The notes beneath the pieces are model-generated. The model saw only the letters and a list, made by a program, of their open reading frames with translations, made no database searches and was not told the origin of the DNA. Shown piece by piece: positions 1 to 9,179 of a DNA stretch of 64,000 nt. Within the stretch, counting starts at the first letter, position 1; each line of letters starts with the position of its first letter. The translations under genes were made by a program, and so were the position numbers. This stretch comes from Diplonema papillatum (lineage: Eukaryota > Euglenozoa > Diplonemea > Diplonemida > Diplonemidae), in assembly GCA_030068145.1 (NCBI GenBank), contig JAPJBO010000175.1:186001-250000 (forward strand), read 5' to 3'.

Positions 1-1986
1 TGCCCCCGCCGAATAGCCAGCGGGCTACGTGCCGGAGACGGTAACGTAAGAGTTTGAATAGAATCCCTGTGAACACTTCCTCCCTTCTCCAACGTGGGTC
101 ATCATCGGATGGTCAACTCCACTTACAGTGGCAGCGATTAGCTTCGTGAATTCACTACTTCAATCGACGCAGGCTGTGCGCGCATTGTAGTGCATGTCCA
201 GCCGCAGGAGTGTTTTCTCCGCAAAGAAGGGGTGAAAACAAGTGCAACAGCACGCCAAAAGAGACTTGCTGCCTGGCATCACGCCTGAGAAGCAGTGTCC
301 TTGCGTAATCTTTAAACTATGATTTTCTGAAAATAAGTAGCTACACTAGGGAAAGTTTGGAACTGCCAGAAGCTGCAACATCGGGGAAGTACCCTTTCGG
401 CGATAGTCAACCGCCAGCGACTCTCAAAAAAGAGGAGGAAATGAGGATCGTCACCGGTTGTTGGCTCTCTCAGAACCTTCTAGATACAAGCGAGTTTTCC
501 CAAAGAAAAAGACGTAGCTCTAAGGAAACAGCCCCGAACCTACCATTCACAATTCAAAAGCCCTTCAAGGCGACCAAGTCGTGAACCTCTGTTCCTTCTA
601 TTCGGGCCGGGTGTCTTCGACCCATGCAAGCAGCTTCTCAAGAACTACCGCGCTTCGAAAGCTCTTCTAGACGATCACGTCGTGAGCTAAGAAAAACTCT
701 CAACTCAAGCCTCTACGGTCAACCGGAGACTTTAAAATACCGACCTTCTATCCACAAATAACGCTAAAAAAAAAAGCTTCAAAAAATAAGAAACCCTCCC
801 TGTCTGTCAGTCACTTGCAAGCAACTTCCCCACCCGGGCAGAGAACCTACCTGCAGGGATCAATCACGCCTCTGGGGGTGGACAACCAATTGCGTAAGGC
901 CAGGGCTATGTAGGGGTGTACCCACCAGTGTCAGGAACGCCGTTTTCTTTTTTGCGTTATTTCGCAGCGTTTTGTCACAGCGCGTGGTGTCATGGGATGC
1001 TTGGCAGCCGCTTTGCAGTGCAAATCAAAGTGGTTCGTGTACTCAAAAGAACTCAGTGTTAACAATGCAAGTCTACCCCTGGTGACCTACCTGCATTTCA
1101 AGATCCCAGTGGTCAACAAACATCACGTGGGCGGCGTCGAAGTTTCACCAGCTTCGGCCGACGCCATTTGCGCACTTAACCATGGTTAAGAAGACGTGCG
1201 AAAACTAGACACAACTATAGCTCAAAGCATCTGCATAACAACATGAAAAGCCTGCGAGTCTAGGCAAAAAGCCAGGTTCACATCTCTTCTTGGTTGGTCT
1301 GTGTCCTTTAACAGAAGGAGGACCCGGTGAAAAGGCCTTGAGGGAATCAACCAGCGTCACGTTGCTTTACATGGCAACGAGGCTCCTTCTTTTCCGCCAA
1401 GCAAATCGAAATGGCTGCGGCGGACCGGCGGGTTGGCGACTCCGTGTAGAGTCCACACCTGGCGAACTTTCCGCCGGCGCTGCAATGAGAGTTTCCGCTT
1501 GCAAAAGACGGCGGAACGGCTGCTACAAACCAAGATATTTTCCTTCTGCCAAGCAAACAACTCAAGGTCCAGCAACTGGGCGGTATCTGACGTAGAGTCA
1601 GTGTGGCTGTGTTCTCTGCAACGCCAAGCGAAAGGCACGGCCAACACGACGCCATCTCATTGGTATGTTGAAGATGACTCAGCGCAACGACGTCGAATAG
1701 CATTCTTTCCCAATTACTTCCAACTTTCTCCTTTACCTTGCATCAAATAGGTGTCACGGCAAGTTTTGGCAGCCGCTGCTTAACAAGTAGTGCATGCTTA
1801 ACAAATAGTGCATGCTAATTCACGTGGTTCATGTACTTAAAAGAACTCAACGCTTAACAAGATTTGACGTGGGCGGCTTTAGATCTACATCTGAATGACA
1901 CCTCAACCACAATATGCTGTCGACAACAAACAAGTAAAAGAATAAAGGACAAAGTTCCTTATCCGGAGCCGAAGTTTTGGAATAAA
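1..1986. other. gene-free repeat-derived region
   Basis: No coding region can be supported. Two diverged copies of one repeat are visible at about 1000-1075 and 1767-1860; they share a stretch around TTGGCAGCCGCT and another around GTACTTAAAAGAACTCAACG. The stretch near 710-760 (core GGTCAACCGGAGAC) recurs in changed form near 7455-7530 and 61195-61250. All open frames here are short and show no family motif. Confidence 0.5.
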
Positions 1987-2560
1987 CCTTTGTATGGGCT
2001 CACTAGTTTCTAAAAGGGCCTTTGTATGGACAGCAGAGTTTTGCAAAATACCCTTGTATGGACACAAGGTTTGCAAAATACCCTTGTATGGACAGAAGAT
2101 TCTGAATAAATACCCTTGTATGGACACACACATTCTCAAAAGGGACCTTGCATGGACAGACTTTTTTGGTCCCTTACATGGACGGCAGATGTTCAAAAAT
2201 ACCCTTGTATGGAGAACCTACCCTTATATGGACGCCGTACTTTCGAAAAGTCCCTTGTATGGACACCTGACTTTTGAAAAGTCCCTTGTATGGACACCTG
2301 ACTTTTGGAAAGTCCCTTGTATGGACACCTGACTTTTGAAAAGTCCCTTGTATGGACGGCATACTTTTGCAAAGACCCTTGTATGGACGGCATACTTTTG
2401 CAAAGACCCTTGTATGGACACCTGACTTTTGAAAAGACCTTTGTATGGACGACGTATTTTCGAATACCCCGGTGCACTATTGTGTCTGGAAGCCTGCTCT
2501 CCATTGCAAACTTGTGTGGACGACGAACTCGAATACCCCTGTGCACTATTGTGAGCTGCA
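1987..2560. repeat. left array of about 31-bp tandem repeats (Mutator-like element i)
   Basis: About 17 head-to-tail units, most regular between 2225 and 2460, with the core CCCTTGTATGGACACCTGAC followed by an A/T-rich spacer such as TTTTGAAAAGT. Units at the outer edge are more diverged. The same unit recurs in inverted orientation at 3388-3585, so the two arrays act as terminal inverted repeats around a decayed Mutator-like transposase fragment. Several frames stay open through the array only because of its periodicity; they are not genes. Confidence 0.9.
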
Positions 2561-2589
2561 TTGCGTAAACTCTGTTGGCAAAACCGGGT

Positions 2590-3240
2590 CTTTGGCGTTT
2601 GAGACGAACGAGACGGACTCCGGGAATGCATCAGACAACGAAGACGAAGACGAAGATGAAGACGAAGACGAAGCTGTTGGGACTGCCCCTGTGTCACCGG
2701 ACACAACTTCTGTGTTGCCAGTGGTGGGTGCACTTTTTCCATCGGCCGACAGTTTTTTTGAACGGGTGCTAACGGTCTGTTACCTTCAGCGACGAAGCTC
2801 CGGCGTTCACAGAGAGCAACCCGTATTTTGCTGCCATCAGAGCAGTACACCAAGCGCGATGAAGAAGGCAGGCGGTTTACATTTTGTTTCCTGGCCTTCG
2901 GGGCCGCGATCCGTGCGACCGCCCACGTGGTCCCACTGATAAGCATTGACGCCGCGCACATGGAAAGGGGGGTGCTTTTCAGTGCTGTTGGCATCGACGC
3001 CAACCTCGGCACAATTCCCATTACGCTTTGGGAACCACGGAAGATACAGAGTCATGGTCTCGATTCCTTCAAAATCTGAGCGAAATACACGCTGGCAGCA
3101 ACTTTGGCCTCATTTCTGACAGGGACAAAGGACTCGAGGCTGCTGTGGAAGGGGTTCTCCCCAGGACACCGAACTTACTTTGCCGGGAACACATAAAGCG
3201 GAACGTGGTTTCTTCTCTGGATTGTTCTGACACGGCATGA
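2590..3240 (+). pseudogene. Mutator-like (MULE) transposase, frameshifted fragment
   Basis: Two overlapping frames together look like the core of a MULE transposase. The first, ending at 3079, has the block before and around the first catalytic aspartate (ISIDAAHM, in place of the usual VDGTH-type motif), then GVLFSAVGIDAN. The second, from about 3028 to 3240, has the second aspartate region (GLISDRDKG) and a CREHIKRN block like the usual C..H....N. The frame changes near 3030. The third acidic residue is not visible, so the gene is truncated as well as frameshifted. Upstream (2600-2690) lies an acidic run of Asp/Glu codons. It sits exactly between the two inverted 31-bp arrays. Family assignment is by motif order. 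Confidence 0.7.
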
Positions 3241-3387
3241 TGTCGCTCTTTGATGTCTTTTCATACCCTTTCCACTCAGAATGTGAAGGCTCCAATTTCA
3301 CCGCAGCTTTGCTAATGTGTACATGGGTGAACCCCAACATCAGATCATTCCACGGGTCGACGTGCAGCAAGCAGGTTTCACTACACC

Positions 3388-3585
3388 GTGCAAGGGACTT
3401 TTCCAAAATCAGGTGTCCATATAAGGGACCTGGAAAGTTTGTCCATACAAGGGGCTATAAAATAATATCTCGTCCATACAAGGGATTTTTCCAAAGTCAG
3501 GTGTCCATACAAGGGGATTTCGAAAGTTTGCTGTCCATACAAGAGACTTTTTCAAAGTCAGGTGTCCATACAAGGGACTTTACCC
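3388..3585. repeat. right, inverted array of 31-bp repeats (Mutator-like element i)
   Basis: About six units of the reverse complement of the 31-bp repeat at 1987-2560 (core TCAGGTGTCCATACAAGGGA). Together with the left array this bounds a roughly 1.6-kb element. Inverted terminal repeats made of short tandem units are the layout known from Foldback-type transposons. Confidence 0.88.
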
Positions 3586-4284
3586 AAGAATAAAAGAAAA
3601 CTACGCATTTCTTTTGAAACGAGAATGCACGACCCACTTGTTATGGAAACAACTAGTAATTTCACGTGCAACGAGAAAACATAAACGTGACGCGCAACAT
3701 GAAGATGTGATCGCATGCCTTCTATCTGTGTTGTCGTGTGATCACCTGGTATGTGTTATCGCGTGCTGGAACGTGTACATCCTTAACAAGGGGTCGTGTC
3801 GGTGGTCAACACTGAACCGAACCCGGCTACTGGGGTGAGGGCATAAAGAGGGGACCTGGTGCACCCAGGGTGGGTGGCCGGATTATTCATTAAAGGTTGG
3901 CGGGTCAAGGTCCTTCTTCAGCAGAGTGAAAGTTTGCTTGAGAATCCGGGGGATTTTGAAGACTCCGGAAGGCCTTCGCCGAAACGAACATTGCATAGTG
4001 CAGGTGTAGGATGCGGGTCTTGTGGACGCATTTCTCTAGACTGGGCTCTGGCTTAGAGGCGTTCAGCCATAATCCATCGAGTGGTACTGCTAGTGCTGCC
4101 CGTTCAAGTGCCTTGTGTTCGTTTTGCTCACTTGTTTGGGCTAGCCAATTTCAGGACCTGCCGTGACCGACACCCAGGCTCGCATTCGCAAGGACAATGC
4201 GGTCGCGGGCCCCACTAAGTGCGACCCACCTTCTCTCGTGTTGCCTCACAACCCCGCCCCCTCCAGTAAAAATAAGCAACCCAC
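3586..4284. other. no recognisable feature
   Basis: About 700 bp with only short, motif-free open frames. No repeat relation was seen apart from the hairpin element that begins at 4285. Confidence 0.4.
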
Positions 4285-4474
4285 ACGGTGGAGTCCAGCC
4301 TCAGAAGCTGCTAAAGCTGGAGTAAAAAGCGGGTGCCACACCCAACCGCTTTTCGGGTGCGTAGAAGTCGATCTTTGAGTGCGTGAGCCCCTCCGAAGAA
4401 AGGTCCATCACACGCTTTTCGGGTGCGACTCGGACACACCCTCATTAACTCTTCTGAGGCTGGACTCCGTGCAT
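4285..4474. mobile_element. hairpin MITE-like element, copy 1
   Basis: Imperfect terminal inverted repeats of about 25 bp (left CACGGTGGAGTCCAGCCTC near 4285-4311, right GAGGCTGGACTCCGTG near 4455-4472) enclose about 140 bp. A second copy with the same termini lies at 16567-16715. The interior holds a block (CCCCTCCGAAGAAAGGTCCA, near 4387) that recurs at 21540. No coding capacity. Confidence 0.65.
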
Positions 4475-4695
4475 CATACAGCACGGCACTATACTTTTTG
4501 ATGGTAAGAACGAAGCCTTTTCCTTTTGTCTTTTGTTTTTTTGGCAATACAACCGGTTCACAACAAACCAAGCACGCCACTTCATCGCAGTGGCGGTTTT
4601 CTTGTGTGGTCTGTGGCCGCTTGCTTTCGCAGAAGCAGGTGCTGTCTCTCCGGGTCCTTCTTCCACGAACCTCCCCCCATTGCAGCTTTTTCTTT

Positions 4696-4909
4696 TGTAT
4701 GAGCACCTGCTTTGTAGGAAATGCTCGAGGAGGCTGCCAGTTGCGATAGATCAAAGGAGGTAAATGTGCTGCAGCCCACACGAAACACAGGTAAAGCTGG
4801 GTTCAGTAAGCGTTCAACAAAAACGACCCACTTTGTAGTTGTATTGTTTTCACCCCCTCTAGCCTCCTTCGACGTGAGCACAAGGCAGCCCCTCGAGTAT
4901 TTTTTTTAT
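4696..4909 (+). mobile_element. solo A-B repeat of a second split-direct-repeat retroelement family
   Basis: The start (GAGCACCTGCTTTGTAGGAA, then ATGCTCGAGGAGGCTGCC) and the end (GCCCCTCGAGTATTTTTTTT) parallel the A start and B end of the complete retroelement at 30491-35382, whose A repeat reads AAAGGAAATGCTCGACGATG and whose B repeat ends in GTCGAGTATTTTT. Another copy lies at 44006-44278, and partial copies at 13272-13333, 14368-14427, 50705-50842 and about 55498-55545. The parallel layout suggests remnants of a related tyrosine-recombinase retroelement reduced to its repeats. That interpretation is inferred; the repeat family itself is directly visible. Confidence 0.55.
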
Positions 4910-5151
4910 GTGCAGAAATGCTGCGTTCCATCAGATGCTCAGCGGGTATCTCGAACTGACATCTGAAAATGAACCGCTGCGGCTCTGCCTTTAGTCGCGT
5001 AGCGCGGCACGAAGCCAACCGCTCCCGAGGGTCTTTCGCAGTTGTTGCCGGTGGCGAGAGTAGCAAGTTAGATGCAAGCTATTTGGCGGGTTGGGCAAAC
5101 GAGGGACAGAGACACCAGCGCGCACTCTAACCGGACCTGAGTGTGCAGGAG

Positions 5152-5418
5152 CCTCTAGGCATAGTGTTCAAACGATTCGCATGCGATGATAATTATCGCA
5201 TTATCGCACAAGATTATCGCATGTATTCGGCGTGCGATAATATGCGACAGGTCCATAGTACTAGGTTTTAAGCGTGCGATAATATGCGACAGTCCATAGC
5301 ACTGTATTTGCCAGGTTTTAAGCGTGCGATAGTGCGGATGCAAATGGGATAATTGGCGGCAAAATCCGAAATGCGATAGTATACAATAATGCGAATCGTT
5401 TGACCACTATGTCTAGGG
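5152..5418. mobile_element. MITE-like element with internal repeats
   Basis: Terminal inverted repeats of about 30 bp: left CTAGGCATAGTGTTCAAACG, right CGTTTGACCACTATGTCTAG. Inside are direct repeats of GTGCGATAATATGCGACA with a GTCCATAG...AGGTTTTAAGC spacer, plus inverted forms of the TGCGATAAT core. Non-coding. The flanks show no clear target duplication. Confidence 0.7.
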
Positions 5419-5840
5419 TGGTGTAGTCCCAGCGTTCAAGGCACACTGCATCAAAATGCAGCAGTCGGACTCTGGGTTGCATTCCGGTCCACAAGCGCCA
5501 CAAACACGTGTCTCAACACCGCGTGCCCTCCACCTCTCTTCCCGTGGGCAAGAGAGTGCAAGAGTACGTACACTAGTGAGGTGAGCAGAAAATAGAGAAC
5601 GAGTGAAATAGTAAAAGAGGTAGCACGAACTACCCCAAAAGACGAAGATCGCTGCAAGCTTTCTTTATCCTCCCGTCTCCTCTTTCCCAAAACCATCCAA
5701 ATACAACGGCCCTCCGCCCGGTTCTTCTTGCTCGACCTTCGGCCACCCGATCTCGTCTCCAAAAGGAGCCCTGCTGGGTAATAGCAAAAAGAAAAACAAG
5801 CACGCACTAAGCTGAACGTCACAAGCGCACAAAAGCCACG
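5419..5840. other. no recognisable feature
   Basis: Open frames on the minus strand here are low-complexity and motif-free. This DNA may be the 5' flank of the degenerate mobile-element ORF that follows. Confidence 0.35.
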
Positions 5841-5845
5841 CTTGG

Positions 5846-7074
5846 GTGACAGGAAAACGGACGCAAGCAACACTGCTGCACGTTTCCGCCAACATCGACG
5901 GACCGTTCGGCAACGGGCAGCAATGCGACCTCGGGGAAGTGCTAAGGGCCATCACCACAGCACTTCTTGACGAAAACCTTGCACACCAAGCTTGCCAGCA
6001 ACATCGCCCTGACGCTTTCAACGGTCTACGACATACAACGACGACGACAACTACTTGTAAAAACTGCAACCACAATAAAACCAACCCCCCCGAAGACCAC
6101 GACATAACCTTTCTACCTCCAATTGACCACTCGATCCAACGGTGCTTGAACAACCACATCAAACCTGGCCCCGCCGCCGACTACAGATGCGAAGTCTGCA
6201 AAATCACCGATACCACCCTCACAACAACAACATTTCACCGCATTAATTCAATGCTGTTGATTCAGCTTCAAAGAGCCCGTAGACACGAAGCGACGAACCG
6301 TACCGCTATACGCGCCGACCACTCTATCACGCTGCCAGGACAAAACACACCACTCGTTCTCAAAGCCATAGCAGTACACTCCGGCCACAACAACGCAGGG
6401 CACTACGTCATCCACGCCCTCAACGATATCGACGCTAACCAACGATGGACGCGCTTCGACGGACTACAGACGCACTCCACTTCGACACAAAACTACGCAA
6501 ACCCGTTTACCTCTGCGTCTACCAGCTCAAAGACTACCCACAGACGGATGTCCCGCCACCCATAGACCACAACCACTATGAACCCCCAAAGCCTGCCACG
6601 TCCAGAACCACAACACAAGAGCCGGACTCGACGCAAAGTATACTTAGAGCCATGCGCGGAGACGAGACATCTACCGACACACCCACACAACGACACGACA
6701 GCACACAAACACCCACAACACCAGGCACGTCACAGACCTCCAGTACCACCGCGGAAACAGAGACCAGCAGTGAAGACGACTTACGATGTCCCCACTGCCA
6801 CACACGCACAACAACAACCGGCCTCAAACTGAAGGGAAAACAAGGATTACGGACGCACCTACGTTACTGCAAGAAGAAACCAACCAGAACTAAGTCACAA
6901 GCAGAAACAACGCTGCGAAGCACCACCCAGAAACGAGAGAGATGTCCCTACTGCCACAGCGACGGACGAACCGTGGGGAAACCACTCTTCAAAAGTCTAC
7001 GACACCATAAGCCCTGGTGCAAAAAGAAGCACTGTAAACAACGCACAGCAACGACGACTCCATCAGACGAATAA
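5846..7074 (+). pseudogene. degenerate ORF: USP-type cysteine protease plus two zinc fingers (mobile-element relic)
   Basis: The first frame (5846-6565, 239 codons) resembles the C-terminal part of a ubiquitin-specific protease (peptidase C19). It has a CKNC zinc pair, an RCEVCK pair, the LLIQLQR strand, and the catalytic-histidine block HSGHNNAGHYVIH followed by WTRFDG. The N-terminal Cys box is not visible. Near 6460-6500 the frame moves into a second one (to 7074) that supplies the final strand (KPVYLCVYQL) and then two zinc-finger-like modules (CPHC...H...C near 6789-6870; CPYC...H...C near 6944-7020). USP or Ulp proteases beside zinc fingers are known in some retroelements and large DNA transposons. 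A related relic lies at 8440-8760. A broken mobile-element gene is favoured over a host deubiquitinase. Confidence 0.6.
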
Positions 7075-7076
7075 CC

Positions 7077-7435
7077 TCACTAACCACGGGTACCCAGTGT
7101 GCCCAGAGTGCCTTAACTGTGGCGAGCAACGAACAGTTTTACCCTGCAAATCTACCCAAAAAAAACCTTATTTTAGGACGGAAACAACCCGCACCACGTG
7201 AAGCACCGCAAGTGCCGCGAAATCCAAGCACCACACTGCGAGAAAATACATATAAACGCGGACAACAGACCGGTACGGGCTACAAGGCAACCCCTGCTCA
7301 ACTTGTAGAACGTGGGGGGCCCAAGACTACACTCCACGAAGGAATGTACTTGGTGTCGGTCACAAACAGTCCCGGACATGGCTAGCCATAACCCATAACG
7401 AAAGCGTGCACGCAATATACAACCCGTAACCACAT
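7077..7435 (+). pseudogene. continuation of the mobile-element relic, possible second protease-like fragment
   Basis: A short frame (7119-7385) ends in EGMYLVSVTNSPGHG. A one-base shift would continue it as LAITHNESVHAIYN up to about 7430. A Tyr/Val-rich strand followed by a GH motif and a second strand resembles the histidine region of papain-fold proteases, but the similarity is too short for a family name. It follows the zinc-finger frame directly and is probably part of the same decayed element. Confidence 0.3.
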
Positions 7436-8430
7436 AGCCCTTTCTTGCTTTAAGAGAACCCATTCATGAACGGTCACACGGAGACCCTAAAACCCCGGAA
7501 TTTCAAGCGAACTTTAACTCTAAAAGGTCGAAAGACACCAATCTGTACGTCCATTCGGGATTGTCGGAAACACAAAAAGGCTAACAGAAGCTTGCGAACT
7601 TGCCGTGCCTGTTTATCCTCATACCGCAGCAGTATCTCGGTCTAGTAGCGTTCGTGACACCACGGTTTTAAGGTCGCTGGGATGAATCAAGTTAGATTAT
7701 TCGGACATGTACTAGCACAAGAGACAAAGGCCAGCAACCAACAACAGGACTGGTGACTTGGGTTGATTTTCATCGGCCCAACATGACCCGGTTCTGGATG
7801 ACCAGCCGTTTCGCCCGCGCTCAATTCCCTCCAAAGAAACGCTCTCACTCAATAAGAAAGAAAGCAAGAAAAGAGTAGACGGCGTAGAAAGCTACCCGTC
7901 CTGTTGAATGCACTGCGGGAAGGTTCTAGGTACCCCACCACACTTCCCGCGGCCTGGACTGCTAAGGCGTGACTAGTTTCAGAGTTGTTTGATTCGTGTT
8001 CTCTCTCTCCTCATCTCCCTCTCCCATTCCTTTGAGACTTCGCGTTGTTCCCATTGTCGTTTTTGTCTTTGCGTTGCTTTCTCGCACATCCCATACACGG
8101 GATCGAAGACCCTTGCCCTGGACATCGCCGATACAAAAGAGAAGAGGCGCGTTGGTCCAACCTTCTCTCCCTCGTGTTTTTTTCTTTGCATTGGATGTAT
8201 GGTGGTACAACCCATCACGCCGCCGCATTGCACTGTTCACTTTTTCCTTTTCCCTTCTAATACCTCAATTTGGTCGACGCATGCCGTCCAGGGCACTGTC
8301 GCTGGTCTGACGGAGGCGCCCACCCAACGACGAGAGCGTTTGTTTCCTGTAAGCGTCGTTGAACCTCAAGCACGACTCACCTGTCGAATCACTGGCTTGC
8401 CGACACACGGACTGCCCACAACACAGACAG
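7436..8430. other. gene-free region
   Basis: Only short frames, including a pyrimidine-rich stretch at 7995-8260 that is open in several frames because of its composition. The sequence near 7500-7525 (TTTCAAGCGAACTTTAACTC) has relatives at about 16982 and 61160, which marks a dispersed repeat. Confidence 0.4.
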
Positions 8431-8439
8431 GACCGTGCG

Positions 8440-8760
8440 CCCGCGATGTGAACCAGTGAACCGGCAAGAAGAAACAGAGCCGTCTAATGAATTCATCGGA
8501 CACGTAGACTCGCACTTCGGCGACGGCGAGCAACACGACTTGGGAGAAGCATCCCCTTGTAGTGCTAGCGGCAACGAAAACGAAGACCGCCGCACGTGCC
8601 AACCACGAGGGGAGCCCATTCTATCAACGGTCTATGGTCCGCCTTATGTGTCCGTGGCTTAAAGGACCGAAACACGGCGCAGACGGGACCAGTGCGGTGT
8701 TGAGCACATACCCATTCCAAGGACGTTCTTGCAAACCCCCCCCCCACTTATGTACACCTA
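8440..8760 (+). pseudogene. second decayed copy of the USP mobile-element relic
   Basis: The segment at 8480-8560 encodes HVDSHFGDGEQHDLGEA, which parallels NIDGPFGNGQQCDLGEV at about 5890-5945. The nucleotide sequence is similar over the same span, and a second short match (TCAACGGTCTA) lies in the same order downstream (6017 and 8626). No intact frame. Its 3' part (near 8700-8745) resembles the last 60 bases of the window, so the family may continue outside it. Confidence 0.45.
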
Positions 8761-8832
8761 AGGTTCCCCCGCTTAGCGGCTTATCACGTGGGCGGCCCTG
8801 AGATTACCCCCCTCACTTTTATCTTTGTACCT

Positions 8833-9031
8833 ACCCCCCCCCGTGTTTAAGATCGCGTTTTTCCGTGTTTAAGATCGCCCCCCAAAAAGACCGATCTTAT
8901 ACACGGGGGGGGGGGGGGGGGGGGGGGGACGATCTTAAACACGGGGGGGGGGACAAAAAACACCCCAAAAAAAAAGATTTCCGCTGCGCGGGGCCCTGAA
9001 CCCCACTCCCCCCCCGTGTATAAGATCGCCC
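8833..9031. repeat. G/C-tract foldback array (16-bp unit)
   Basis: The unit CCCCGTGTTTAAGATCG occurs twice in direct orientation (8833-8878), twice inverted (8891-8910 and 8930-8950), and once more direct (9011-9030). The units are joined by homopolymer C or G runs, the longest about 25 G at 8905-8929. The array can fold into strong hairpins. It lies 150 bp upstream of the start codon of the large secreted-protein gene. Confidence 0.8.
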
Positions 9032-9179
9032 TCATTTCTCAAAGAAAACCTCGAGTATGTTCAGCCATACTCCGACTTTATTGCCTCTAAATCCAGAACC
9101 CAACTACAACGACCCCCCCCCTCCCCCTCCCCCTCCGACGTACGACTAAGGTTCCTCGCCCACCGGGCGTCCCCCCACG

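Noticed and set aside
2193..2561. Frames encoding PYKGLFKSQVSIQGTF-type repeats
   Set aside because: By-product of the 31-bp tandem array; the same array appears inverted elsewhere without a gene.
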